Assembly: GCF_021347895.1 (NCBI RefSeq)
Contig: NC_067132.1
Location: 744,001 to 808,000 of the forward strand
Reading direction: 5' to 3'
DNA: 64,000 bases
Source of the DNA: Acanthochromis polyacanthus
Taxonomy: Eukaryota; Chordata; Actinopteri; Pomacentridae
Numbering within the stretch: position 1 is the stretch's first letter; each line of letters opens with the position of its first letter. Below are positions 11,561 to 22,184 of the stretch, piece by piece. The notes beneath the pieces are model-generated. The model saw only the letters and a program-made list of their open reading frames with translations, searched no databases and was not told the DNA's origin. A program made the position numbers and the translations under genes.

Positions 11561-13050
11561 CCCCACACATTCTGAATAGTGTCTCCTTGCTGGCATGACG
11601 ACCTCTGGCTCCCCAGTATCTCAAAACTATTCTTGCTCTGGGTTGGAGAGTGAGGCTGTTCTACATAGTTGGGCCTTGCAAGTGTCCTCAAGGAATGAGG
11701 CAACTCACCAGTGGATGCACTACTGTCCTAATCCTTCAAGATACTTCTGCTAGGAAAAGAAAAGTAGTTTCACAAACTAGCATAATTTGAAATATAAAAA
11801 TTATTGGATTCAGGTCCTTTTAGGAGTAAATCAGGAGTCTGAGGGTGCTTTCACACCTGTTAGTCTTAGAGTGGTTCGTTTGGACCCAAAAGTTGTTACA
11901 ATGTTGCTATTTTCAACTGGTTCAGTTTGAATTCACACCAGTGTTTTCGCAGTTGAACCAACTACAATGAATGTTATATCTCCCCCCAGTCGTTTGGCGG
12001 CGCTGTTCACAAAATAAGGTGTTTTAGATTACGTAGGTGAACGCTGATTGGCGCAGCATGTGAAGAGGGAAAATCCCGGAAGAAAACAGGCTGTGTTTAT
12101 TCCATGGATCGAGGTTTATTCGTAAACAAAGAACTATGCTCTCCTGTTCGTTCTTGTTGCCATATATACGTATCATTGCTTTATGCAGCAAGCACAAATA
12201 CTGCTGTTGTTCCAGCATGAAGCTCGCATTCAGTACAAGAACATTACACAGTCGTTTTTGGCACGGAGAAGATGCATTGCAAGATGTTATCGTTATCCCA
12301 AAATTCCCTTTGGAGGTTGCTACGGAAGCTCCCGTTGACCAAAAAGTCTGCTGTGCCATCAAGCCGGTCTGAATGGAGACAGGTTTGTGTTCTCACCAGG
12401 AGCGAACCGAACTGGAGTTCACATAGAAGCGGTTCTTTAGTCCAAACCAAAAAAATCTGGTCTGCTTTCACACCAGCCCAAACGAACCGTACTTGCAGGT
12501 GTTGCGGACTCCAGTCCGCTTTAAGCGGACCAAAAGGCATAGGTGTGAAAGCACCCTAAGAACCCATGGACATCACCATCTTTCCTTAAGATACTTTGCT
12601 TTACAACGGCCACCTTTGGGTACTGCTTGTTTGTGGAGCTTTCTACCTTCAGTTTTCTCTTTAGTAAATGAGAATTATTTTGGCTTGAGTTCTGCTGACT
12701 GACTTGGCAATTTAAGAACATTTAATTTCTTTACCAGAAGGAACTCTTGGATTCCCTTTGGCATATTTGAGGTCATTATCCATCTGTGAAGCACCATTCT
12801 ATCAGTTCTGCAGCATTTGACTGAACCTGAGCAGAAAGTATCGTTCTAGACATTTATGAATTCATCCTGCTACTTCTATTAGCAGTCACATCATCAGCAA
12901 ACACCAGATGCAGCCATAGATGTCAACACCAAAATACTGCCTTCACAATGTTTCTCAGACAATGTGATATGTTTTTGCCAATGAGCCCTTCTTTTGCACC
13001 GCCAAACGCTCCTCTTCCCAGCATTCTGGTATGAATTTATCTGGCTTACA
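11560..13050 (-). mobile_element. Possible highly degraded Tc1/mariner-like remnant, split by a MITE
   Basis: Minus-strand pieces on either side of the element at 11842-12557 look like weak echoes of a Tc1-type transposase. One is a DND-type box near 12785; another is a QSAELKPK block near 12690 where a SPDLNP box would be expected. Many stops and frameshifts are present and no termini are visible. This is a resemblance only. Confidence 0.25.
11842..12557. mobile_element. Non-autonomous DNA transposon with 17-bp TIRs (Harbinger/ISL2EU-like?)
   Basis: Perfect 17-bp terminal inverted repeats: AGGGTGCTTTCACACCT at 11842-11858 and its complement at 12541-12557. The inner arms are also partly complementary (GGTTCGTTTGGACC near 11874; CCCAAACGAACCGT near 12478). 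Adjacent TGA/TAA trinucleotides would fit a mutated TWA duplication of PIF/Harbinger, but the superfamily is not settled. No transposase; length 716 bp. Confidence 0.75.
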
Positions 13051-13358
13051 TCTCTCCAAAAAAAAGTTGTAAAAAGTACATCTGTAAATTTTACGCAGAG
13101 AAAGTTTTGTCAAACCTCTTGAATCAAAGCTGATGCTTTATTTCAAATTGATTTTTGTGGCATTCAAAGTTCAACACTACATGAAAGAAGAGATTTTCAT
13201 CAGTAAACAGCACTGTATATTGCTGTGAAGTTTCAAGTTAATGGTAACTCAAAGGGAGCACCGAAAACTACCGGAAGTTGTCATGGACGGTCTATCTCCC
13301 AGCCCCCAGGATGGGGAAGGCTTTCTAGTGTCAATGAAAATGCTGTGAGCCATACAAA

Positions 13359-13365
<7 letters not shown>
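12558..13365. other. No intact gene
   Basis: Apart from the weak Tc1-like resemblance on the minus strand to about 13050, nothing is recognisable here. Confidence 0.4.

Positions 13366-13390
<25 letters not shown>
13362..13390. repeat. Short (TG)n microsatellite
   Basis: About 13 TG units followed by a G-rich patch (GGTGGGGGTGG). Confidence 0.9.
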
Positions 13391-13579
13391 GAGAGGGTGG
13401 GGGTGGATTTGTTTACCACAAATTTTCCAGCAATGCCCTCAACAGGGAGAATGATGATGAGATGTGAGTTGTCTGTTCCCTTCAAGTTCCAATCTTCTAC
13501 TGACTTTCCATAAAAAATGTCTGAATGGATGGTAATGACACCAGGAAACTCTTGCAATTAGACATCTAAATGTAGTAGT

Positions 13580-14110
13580 CTTTGACATGACATGACATGA
13601 CATTTTGAAGCCCGAAACTGGATTTTCTTCATATGAATAATTTCTTTAGCATATTGGCATACAGAAACAAAAATCTAAAGTTTCAAGAATGATTTCAAAA
13701 ATAATTTCACAAAAGAAAACGGCACCTGCAAACACAGTCACAACAGTCAATACCGAGTATGGCCTTCATTTGCTTTGATGCAGGCAGCAATCCGTCGGCG
13801 CATGCTTTGGACCAGGCTTCTGGTTGTGGGTTGGGAACAGCCCATACGCCTGGCTACATCACTGTAGCTCAAACCGGCCTCCACCATACCCAGTGCCCGG
13901 AGACGTTGTTCATGTGATAGACGCGGCATGATGCTGTTCACTAGACTAACAATGGTGGCCTTTTTTGGGCCTTTATGTAGGCCTCCAAAACCCATTCTCA
14001 AATTGTGCAGATACTCACTGAGTATTGCTTGGTGTGTATTTGGTTCACTTTTGCAAAGTGACCAACCCATGTGCAATGAATCATGACAAAATGACAACTC
14101 ATCATTATCT
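13580..14110 (-). mobile_element. Internally deleted Tc1/Tc3-like element
   Basis: The minus strand carries the N-terminus of a Tc3-like transposase joined directly to its C-terminal end (see the 60-codon ORF). A (TGACA)n run is at 13584-13600. Outer termini are not clear, so the limits are approximate. This pattern comes from an internal deletion that keeps both ends, the usual origin of non-autonomous Tc1/mariner derivatives. Confidence 0.55.
13747..13929 (-). CDS. 60-codon Tc1/Tc3 transposase deletion product (N-terminal HTH plus C-terminal tail)
   Basis: The ORF begins MPRLSHEQRLRALGMVEAGL, the usual start of a Tc3-like transposase. It continues with a helix-turn-helix SYSDVARRMGCSQPT (about residues 21-35), then jumps to QSMRRRIAACIKANEGHTRY (41-60), which is the normal C-terminal end of such proteins. 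The catalytic DDE core, about 250 residues, is missing. The join is in frame and ends at a stop, so an intact small DNA-binding peptide is possible. The frame is also open upstream to 14097, but the family start favours ATG 13929. There is no evidence of expression; it may be only the remains of a deletion. Confidence 0.55.
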   Translation of the reverse strand: MPRLSHEQRLRALGMVEAGLSYSDVARRMGCSQPTTRSLVQSMRRRIAACIKANEGHTRY

Positions 14111-14344
14111 CAACTACCAGGGCAGTAGATCATCAGTAAATCCACAAGGAATTACAACCCCCCTACAAGTAGAATTCTGCGTACATTTCTAACTCAAAGT
14201 TTCTATTGACTGTCAGTATACATACGCTGACCTTTCTGCTCTAGATCTGTCATTCAAATATGTTACAAGTTTGCATGAAATGACAAAATGGTCAACTTTA
14301 GTTACACAATTTTCAAAGTACATTTGATGATACATTGTCAACAT

Positions 14345-14470
14345 TGCATGCACACTACCTGTCAAAATTTTGGACACACCTTCCCATTCAATGGTTTTTA
14401 TTTATTTGTATTATTTCTACATTGTAGATAAAACATAATTCCATATGTGTTCTTTTACAGTATTGATGTC
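14345..14470. mobile_element. One-sided Tc1-like inverted-repeat remnant
   Basis: CACTACCTGTCAAAATTTTG followed by GACACACCTTCCCATTCAATGG resembles the terminal repeat of fish Tc1 elements. No matching partner or transposase is nearby. Confidence 0.35.
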
Positions 14471-14812
14471 TTCAGTATTAATCTAAATTGTAGATTAGTA
14501 TGGATGGATGCAGCAGGCAGAGAGTGAGGTGTCAAGGTCTGATGTTTGGTAGTGATATGGACAGGAATAGGAAATGGTCGGACAGTAGTATGATCATATC
14601 GCAAGGGGGAGCTGGTGTGGGCGTAAAGTGTGAATAGCTGTGTTGTGGGCGGGGGGCAGGAAGATAGCTCAGCTAAACAGATGTGGGATGTAAATTGTCA
14701 GGTCCATGTAGAAGTCTGAATGGTGTGCTGCAAGTTAGCAGCAAGTAGGTGACTACTGAGCACGTTTGGGTGAAGACTGACTGCTGAGAGAGCGAAGCAG
14801 TTCCAGAGCAGG
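14471..14812. other. No recognisable feature
   Basis: Purine-rich, non-coding; nothing assigned. Confidence 0.45.
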
Positions 14813-14814
14813 TA

Positions 14815-15377
14815 CCGTATTTTCAGCACCATAAGGTGCAGTTTCGATTACGGGGTTTATTTCTGTACTTAAGCCAAATATAAGGCGCACCATATTATTG
14901 GGCGCATGCTAAAACAAGGAAATGGAAGCAAAACAGTGAGTTTGGTTGAACTTTATTCTACTAGGTATTTAAAAATACCCTCACATTATTTTTTGATCAA
15001 TCTTTTGTCACAAATCCATCAAAGTCCTCATCTTGTGTATCTGAATTGAACAGCTGGGCAATTTCGACATCAAACATGCCGGGTTCACTCTTGTCATTGT
15101 CGGCGTCAGACTCGTTGCCGTGTGGCTGTTAAGCAATGATGGCAGCTTTCTCAAAAGCTCGGACAATAGTCAGTACTGTACGCAGCTTTGTGTAATGTTC
15201 TCTAATAGGTTTATCGCTGCCAGCGTGTGTAGTGTACGTATTACGTCCCTAGGTTGGTCCAACAGTCAGATTTTGGAACTCAGTGCACACATAAGACGCA
15301 ACGGGTTAAAAGGCGCACCGTCGATTTTTGAGAAAATTAAAGGCGTTTAAGTGCGCCTTATAGTGCGGAAAATACGG
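14815..15377 (-). mobile_element. pogo/Tigger-like deletion derivative (563 bp)
   Basis: The ends CCGTATTTTC...AAGGTGCAG and ...GCGCCTTATAGTGCGGAAAATACGG are inverted repeats of the widespread 'CCGTATTTTCCGCACTATAAGGCGCAC' type (only parts are shown by this copy). A TA dinucleotide flanks both sides (14813-14814 and 15378-15379), as in the Tc1/mariner/pogo group. It retains the end of a transposase on the minus strand, so it derives from a full-length element by deletion. Confidence 0.7.
14997..15126 (-). pseudogene. pogo/Tigger-like transposase C-terminal remnant
   Basis: The minus strand reads an acidic tail (blocks ESDADNDKSEPGMFDVE and DTQDEDFDGFVTKD) ending at a TGA at 14997-14999. Acidic C-terminal tails like this are typical of pogo/Tigger (jerky-like) transposases. 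Upstream the frame closes quickly, so only about 40 residues remain. It sits correctly near one terminal repeat of the surrounding element. Confidence 0.6.
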
Positions 15378-15399
15378 TAAAAGTTATAAAAAAAAACAC

Positions 15400-16665
15400 T
15401 TGCCACGGTTACATGAAGTTTTTTAATTCAGAAGTATTAATGCAGAATTAACTCATTCGGAATTAAAATTTTGTGCTTCACGTTTACATGGAAATATTAA
15501 GTCCGAATTAGGGTTTACATGCACCGCACATTTTGCTGTTGGAAAGGATTCTGATTGGACAGGGAGTGGTTGTGACGTATTCCTGTTTACCAGAAGAAAA
15601 CAAACTCCATTTGCCGTGGCATTTCTTTTCCCCAACAACATGGGGGAACAATGAAAAAGCATGCTTTTCGCTTTGCTTTTTATTGTTGTTTTGAAACAGC
15701 AACTTGACAACGGCATACTACTTCTGTTGTGCCAGTAAGGTCGCAGAATGTGTATGTCACTACATCGCTACGTGAGGAGCCAAGCATGCGTAGAATGACC
15801 GGAATTAACTAAAGCGGAATTAACATACACAGGGATTAGTTTATTTGGAATTAACATCAGAATAAACCAGGTGTTAGAAGCAGAGGTGTTGTGAAAAGCA
15901 GGCACTCAGAGACAGGCAGATACTCAGAGCAGGATTTAATAAATGAACTCAACGTAAAAACAACTCCACACGGGAGGCACAAAAATAAACTGCACAGGCT
16001 CGAACTAAACCAAGAACACTAACTAAAACAGGCTGCGATACAGGCTTAAACTAAACACAAGGACTGATAACTCACAAACTAAAAGGTCCAGGGATCGGGA
16101 GCTGCGGCAGGGACAGAGGGGTGGAAAAGGCTGCAGGAACAGAGCAGCGGGGCCGGACAGGACAGAGCGGAGGAACCGGGCAGGTGGCTGCCTGGACGCA
16201 GCCGGGATTGAGGGCTGTGATGCCAGGGCAGGGGCACAGTTCCGGGGCTGGGTCGGGCAGGGCAGAGCAGGCCAGGAGAGTTCCAGAGCTGGACCGGGCA
16301 GGACAGGGCAGACGGGGAAATCCAGAGCGGGAGGGAAGGCCGGAGCAGACGGGGAAATCCTCAGCGGGAGGGGGCGACCGGAGCAGAGAGGCCGGCGGAG
16401 CGTCAGCGGCAGCAATGAACAGAGCAACCCAGACAGAATTATCTCAGTCAATGGCCCACCGCCGAATGGTGGGGATAGCCAGGTTTTAAGAGCCACTGAT
16501 TGTAGATTAGGAACGGCTCTGCTCGTCCGAAGCTGCTCCCAATCAGCCACAGCTGACAGCTGGTCAGGAGCGCAGCACAGAGGAGGGAGGGGCCATGACA
16601 CCAGGTAGTTTATTCGGAACCAAGTTTACTCGGAATTAACTTTTTAATTCAGAATTAAGCGCTTG
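15400..16665. repeat. AATTCNGAATTAA-rich element, split by a solo LTR
   Basis: Both flanks of the solo LTR are full of related words: TTTTTAATTCAGAA, TTCGGAATTAA, GTCCGAATTAG, TTATTTGGAATTAAC on the left; TTTATTCGGAA, TTACTCGGAATTAAC, TTTTTAATTCAGAATTAA on the right. This looks like one non-autonomous DNA element with short repeated termini. I could not define exact ends or a target duplication. Confidence 0.4.
15872..16600 (-). mobile_element. Solo LTR (729 bp), minus orientation
   Basis: On the minus strand it runs TGTCATGGCCCC...CTTCTAACA and is flanked by the perfect 5-bp duplication CCAGG (15867-15871 and 16601-16605). A TTAAAA TATA-like box lies near 16485 on the minus strand. The centre is unusually G+C-rich; long ORFs there on both strands (Pro/Ser-rich or Gly/Glu-rich) are composition artefacts. 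It inserted into the AATTAA-rich element. Confidence 0.82.
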
Positions 16666-16669
16666 CAAA

Positions 16670-16803
16670 GAGATCCATCCATCCATTCTCTATACACCAC
16701 TTAATCCTCACTAGGGTCGCGGGGGGTGCTGGAGTCTATCCCAGCTGACTCAGGCGAAGGCAGGGGACACCCTGGACAGGTCGCCAGTCTGTCGCAGGGC
16801 TAC
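16670..16803 (-). mobile_element. LINE 3' end, RTE/Expander-like
   Basis: ATCCATCCATTCTCTATACA, then CACTAGGGTCGCGGGG, CTGGAGTCTATCCCAGCTGA and GGACACCCTGGACAGGTCGC form the common fish LINE 3'-end block. Its (GGAT)n tail lies on the minus strand at about 16671-16690. Only the 3' end is present, as expected for strong 5' truncation. I assign it to the RTE group from memory of the motif; the exact family is uncertain. Confidence 0.6.
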
Positions 16804-16807
16804 ATAT

Positions 16808-19800
16808 CAGTGGCGGCTGGTGAATTTTTCTGTTGGGGGGCACACTTAATTTACCAAACCAAATAGCAGAGTCGGCAACACCGGAATACAAGAATTGATG
16901 TAAATTATGTTCACAGCCATTTGATGTGCTATTACTATGCACCACTACGAGAATACACCTAAGCACTACTCCTGAGTCAAATAGACAATTAAATGCACGT
17001 AAATGTTAGCAGCTAGTGAATTTTAATTTTCTCTCCCCAGTGTTTGATATGATTTGCTCCAGATAAGGTGTAATTGGTACACACAAACCCTTAAAATCTC
17101 CTTTTCTATAATTAAACAAATTAAGAATGTTTAAATATGCAAATCTATTTTTTACTTCAAAAGTAAAAAAGAAAAAGAAAACATTCATTTTTCCAGCTTC
17201 AAAGAGTGCCAAGTGCTTCTTCTGTCCAGCAAAATCTTTGGAACAACATATTTATATTTACATACTCAAATAAACAAAAACAAATCCATACCTGTGAAAA
17301 CAATAAACATTGGGCATTTTGTTTAAAAAAAACCTAACTATAAGGCTTAAAGCAGACAGTGCTTATGTGAGCTAACTTTTACATTAACAACCTTACATGA
17401 CAATGATAAAACAGCAAATCTGCATATTTAAGATCAAAGCAATAAAAATTTGTCACTTTGCCTGAAAAAAAAAAAAATACTGAAACTATTAGGCATCATA
17501 CTATGTATAACTGTGCATGTGACAAATAAATAAAAATCTTATCTTAGGCTTTGAGCCCAAAGTGCTTCTGTCAACTATCATTAAATATTTACAATGAAAA
17601 TAAAGAAAAACAGTAATTCCTCAGATTTCAGAACATATGAAAATCAACAAGCTTTCAGTCTTAAGTGCCACTTGTGTCAACTAACATTTCTATTTACATT
17701 ATTGAATGACAAAAAAGTAAATCCTCACATTTTAGAGATTAAAGCCAGCACCTCTATATCTGTGGGGGGTTTTTTGTATGCAAGTTTTGCTCTTCTGTCT
17801 TTGAGAAAGGCAAATTTCTCAATATGGTTAAAATCTGGGGTCTGCCTAACAAGTTTCTTTTCCATAGAGAGCATGGCCAGTGCATTAAGACGATCCTGTG
17901 ACATCGTGTTCCTGAGGAAGGTCTTGATTCTTTTTAGTGTTGAGAAGCACCTCTCTGATTCAGCTGTCGTCATTGGTGTTGTGATGAGGATCTTCAGGAG
18001 AGACACAGTATCTGAGAAGGTGTCCTGAAGACTGTTGCTCATGAAGAAATGGTACAGAGCCACAGCACCATTGCAACTCCTGAACTCTGTGTTGCTGAAG
18101 ATGAGCGACAGTTCAGTTTTCAGCTTGCCCTTGTTCAGCATTGGATAGGCCTCCATGGTGGTGTTGAGCGCTGCTTCAGGGAACTGGCTGTTGTACTCCT
18201 GGAATCTGTCTCCTTGAAGCAGTGTAGCACTGATTAGGTGTTTGGTGAAGGCAAACCTCTCTTTTGCATGGCCCAGGATTGTGTCACAAACCTATAAAGA
18301 AAGACACACATTATATCACACAGAACCTACATAAGTGTCTTGTCCAATTGTTCACATAACAGCTTACTATGATTATAACACTGTAAAAGAGCATACAACA
18401 CACTCAGGTCATGTCCGTATTATTGAATTATATTTGGAAAATGTTTATCTACAACAGAATAGCATGTACTTTATTGGAGAAATTGGAGGTTTGGGAATAT
18501 GGTTGTGGACACCCTCATGTCCCTCTTTAATTTACCAGGTTTCAAACATGTTACTTTACAGAGGAAAAAAACAGACTTCAGCCTTGAATACCAGCGTTAA
18601 TTCAACACAGATAATCAATTATTGTTGCTGACATATGTGTATGCACTAGCAGCTGTTGTGCCATTGAATTCTGTTTTTCATAAACACCCTGCTATCTACA
18701 TGTGGCAGTTCATCCAGCAGGTTTATCAGCGTTACATGGAGCCATGTTGTTCAGATTGTTAAGGCCAGGAGGAACCGCTGCCAGTTGATATTAGATTTAT
18801 TTATGAAGCTGTGTGTCCTGATGAGTGGTGAGAAAAGTTTTGATTGTTCAGGTCACCACTCATCAACTTCAGGGAGAGACGACGTCCACATATATATAGA
18901 AAGGAATAACAACAGGAAGGACAACAGTCACAGACATATCGTAGGATACTAAGTTACCACAGTATCAGCGTTGATCTCATCTCTGTAGCTATCCTCTGTA
19001 GTTCATCTGGTCCCAGTGTGCGACGCTTCTTGGCCAGCTGCTGCTGAGGCACACAGCTGTGATGTTGACAGTAGGGAGGGAGTCTCTGACCAGCCCCAGA
19101 AGAGAAAAAGTAAACTTTAGTTGCCAGGAAACAGAAAGAAATTAAGTATCATAAATAATGATTTATTATGGTTAACATTAATCAGAAGTTTTTTTTAATT
19201 ACAGTCATGTGATGCGCACATGACTGAGTGTGAGTTTTTCATTTCACACAAATTATCCACAAATAAATAATGATGGAAAAAAAAAATCATTGTCAAAATC
19301 AATCATTGTTACTCATCACTAATACACCCAAGACTGCATTAGTTTTAAATATTTCCTTTAGCATTAAGTGTTTGGGTAAAACTCAGTTTATTTTAGTTTT
19401 TTCACACTAGGTGGAGATGTCCATTGTTTCATCAGCCTGGATGGATATGAAGTCTGCACACTGAACTTCCTCAATAATGGACTCTCTCAAAACTGCCAGC
19501 ATGCAGTCAAGGAGTTCATTCTGCACTGTTTTGGATCTCCCTTTAAACACAGTGGCAGTCTGAAGGTGCTCATGGACAGCTGCATCTAGTGATGCTACAA
19601 AATCCACCAGCCCACTGAAAACACCTGGATTTTCGGAGCTTTCACTCTCATCATGGCCTCTCAGAGTGAGCACAAAGGCACCACAGAACTTAATGCAGTC
19701 TATTATTTTAGACAGCACATGCCTATTTTTGTCAACCTCCTCGTTATGTTTACGGATGCCCATCCTGTAGCCATCATCAAGCTGAGCTGCTATGTTAGCT

Positions 19801-19858
19801 CTCCCAAACATGCCCAGATGTATAGCATTTTCCATGTGGCTCCGAGCTTGCTCATGCC
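16808..19858 (-). mobile_element. hAT element (ZMYM1-like type), one end visible
   Basis: CAGTGGCGGCTGGTGAATTT at 16808 is a hAT-type terminus next to the 3' end of the minus-strand transposase. The other terminus is not seen: at about 19858 the element meets LINE-derived sequence, so the 5' part is lost. The interior carries a broken, intron-containing transposase. Confidence 0.7.
17725..19835 (-). pseudogene. hAT transposase, ZMYM1/DUF4371-like, with decayed splice structure
   Basis: Three coding blocks lie on the minus strand. Block 1 (19407-19835) has the DUF4371-type region, including HNEEVDKNRHVLSKIIDCIK, LRGHDESESSENPG and the ADETMDIS box around the first catalytic Asp. Block 2 (about 18981-19065) reads QQQLAKKRRTLGPDELQRIA. 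Block 3 (17725-18291) begins right after a TATAG acceptor and carries VCDTILGHAKERFAFTKHL and the C-terminal hAT dimerisation domain SERCFSTLKRIKTFLRNTM, stopping at 17725. Blocks 2 and 3 fit one protein in phase 0, but the donor after block 2 is AT instead of GT (18979-18980). Block 1 ends at a TAG, and most of the catalytic core between blocks 1 and 2 is missing. Confidence 0.8.
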
Positions 19859-19930
19859 TTCAGAAACTTCAGTACATCCAGAACTCAGCAGCTCGTTTCC
19901 TCACTCCCACCAACCGCTCCTCTCAATTTC
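19858..19930 (+). pseudogene. Short L2-type reverse transcriptase C-terminal fragment
   Basis: The plus strand encodes LQKLQYIQNSAARFLTPTN, the conserved block after the reverse transcriptase in L2/CR1-type LINEs. It is only about 20 codons long and opposite in strand to the neighbouring L2 element. Confidence 0.4.
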
Positions 19931-20623
19931 AGAAACCTCGAGCAGAACCTGGCTCTATATAGGGGGGACCCATCTGCCTGCTGGCCGGGCGGGTTGAGAA
20001 GGACAGAGGAGGGCAAGGGGGAGGGATGGGAGAAGAGGGATGGGTGGGAAAGCAAGGAAAACACAACACACATTTGGATACATGTATGACAGGATATGTG
20101 ACACAAACAAAGTATAAACTAACATTGAAAACTGACTCATAGTTTACTCTTATGATGTACGGCTCTGACATTAAACATACTCCATATATAACTAGCAGTA
20201 AAATTCAAGCAGTATGTAAATTAGCATAACAAGTATAGTGAAGGCAATACAGAGTTGACTGGTGGAAAAGGGGAGCTGGAAGCGGAGGGCAGGAGGAAGG
20301 TCAGCAGCAGCATCCCACAGTGGACATGGTGGAGAGTAGACCGGTTGGTGGAACATCAACCGCAGATCTGAAGCATCCAGCTCTGGGACCAGGGACACTC
20401 GGAGAAATAGCACAGGGGGAAACGGAGTGAATGTAATGCAATAACGGTAAACATATTAAATGTAAAGATAGATAGAGAAGGGCTCAGTGCATCAAGAGAA
20501 GTCCCCCAGCAGCCTATAGGCCTATCGCAGCATGACTAGGGGCAGAACGAAGGGACGTCCAAGAGGGAGTCAGCTGTGCAAATGAAGACACAAGCCGAAC
20601 CCCTGTGGGTCACCCAGTCAGCC
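19931..20623 (-). other. 3' UTR of the L2 LINE
   Basis: Sequence downstream of the reverse transcriptase stop on the minus strand. It includes the blocks GTCCCCCAGCAGCCTATAGG near 20501 (plus-strand reading) and GGGGGGACCCATCTGCCTGC near 19961, both common in fish L2 tails. No ORF of interest. Confidence 0.65.
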
Positions 20624-22180
20624 CTAACTATAAGATTTGTCAAAAAGGAACGTTTTAAGCCTGGTCTTAAAAATAGAGAGGGTATCTGCCTCCCGAACCC
20701 AAGCTGGGAGCAGGTTCCACAAGAGAGGTGCCTGATAACTGAAGGCTCTGCCTCCCATTCTATTTTTAGAAATTCTAAGAACAACAAGTAAGCCTGCAGT
20801 TTGAGAGTGAAGAGTTCTGCTAGGATAATATGGTACGAACAGATCTTTAAGATATGATGGAGATTGGTTATTAAGAGCTTTATATGTCAGAAGAAGGATT
20901 TTAAATTCAATTCTGGATTTAACAGGAAGCCAGTGAAGAGAAGCAAGTATAGGGGAAATATGATCTCTTTTGCTAACTCCTGTCAGTACTCTCGCAGCAG
21001 CGTTTTGGATCAACTGTAGATGTTTAAGAGAGCTATTTGGACAACCCGATAATAAGGAATTACAATAGTCAAGCCTGGAAGTAACAAAAGCATGAACTAA
21101 TTTTTCTGCATCACTCTGAGACAGAATGTTCCTGATTTTTACAATATTACGCAGGTGAAAAAAGGAAGTCCTACAGACTTGCTTTATGTGTGAGTTAAAG
21201 GACATGTCCTGGTCAAAAATAACTCCAAGATTCCTCACAGTAGTACTGGAGACCAATGTGATGCCATCCAGAGTAACTATTTGCTTTGAAAGCGAGTTTC
21301 TAAGATGTTTGGAGCCAAATACAATGACTTCAGTTTTGTCTGAATTTAGCAGTAGGAAGTTAAAAGTCATCCAGGTTTTAATGTCCTTAAGACAATCTTG
21401 CAGTCTAGCTAACTGATCAGTTTCATCTGGCTTCATAGATAAATACAACTGTGTGTCATCTGCATAACAATGGAAGTTAATACCATGCTTCCTAATAATA
21501 TTGCCTAAAGGAAGCATGTATAATGTGAAAAGTATCGGTCCTAAGACAGAACCCTGAGGAACTCCATGATTAACTTTAGTATGCTCAGAAGAGTTATTGT
21601 TGACATGCACAAACTGGAACCTATCTGATAAGTAGGATTTAAACCAGTCCAGTTCTATCCCTTTAATGCCAATTGAATGTTCTAGACGCTGTAATAAAAT
21701 TTTGTGGTCGATTGTGTCAAACGCTGCACTAAGATCTAACAAAACAAGTATAGAGACTAGTCCATTATCTGATGCTATGAGAAGGTCATTAGTAACTTTC
21801 ACTAGAGCTGTTTCTGTGCTATGATGAAGACTCTGAAGCCTGACTGAAACATTTCAAACAAATTATTCCTTTGCAAGTGTTCACATAATTGATTTGCAAC
21901 TGTTCTTTCCAGAATTTTAGAGAGAAATGGTAGGTTGGATATCGGTCTATAGTTTGCTAACACATCTGGATCTAAAGTGGGCTTTTTAAGCAAAGGTTTG
22001 ATGACAGCAACCTTAAAAGCCTGTGGTACATAGCCTTTTACTAGAGAGAGATTAATCAGATCTAACATGGAAGAATTAATTAAAGGTAAAATCTCCTTAA
22101 AGAGTCTAGTTGGGATAGGATCTAAAAGACATGTTGATGGTTTGGATGTAGAAACTGTTGAAATTAGTTCAGAGAGACAT
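20624..22180 (-). pseudogene. L2 LINE reverse transcriptase (ORF2, 3' half)
   Basis: A 392-codon open frame (20624-21802) carries the reverse transcriptase motifs in order: [31 protein letters not shown], the catalytic [23 protein letters not shown] and [12 protein letters not shown]. The conserved C-terminal region follows ([46 protein letters not shown]) and ends near [12 protein letters not shown]. One frameshift near 21810 separates it from the upstream fingers region (FKVAVIKPLLKK, LANYRPISNLPFLSKILER). The frame continues upstream to the retroviral insertion at 22185. Catalytic residues are intact, but the element is disrupted. Confidence 0.93.
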
Positions 22181-22184
22181 ATAG

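Noticed and set aside
16023..16601. 192-codon Pro/Ser-rich ORF and its antisense Gly-rich partner
   Set aside because: Lies wholly inside the G+C-rich solo LTR at 15872-16600; composition artefact.
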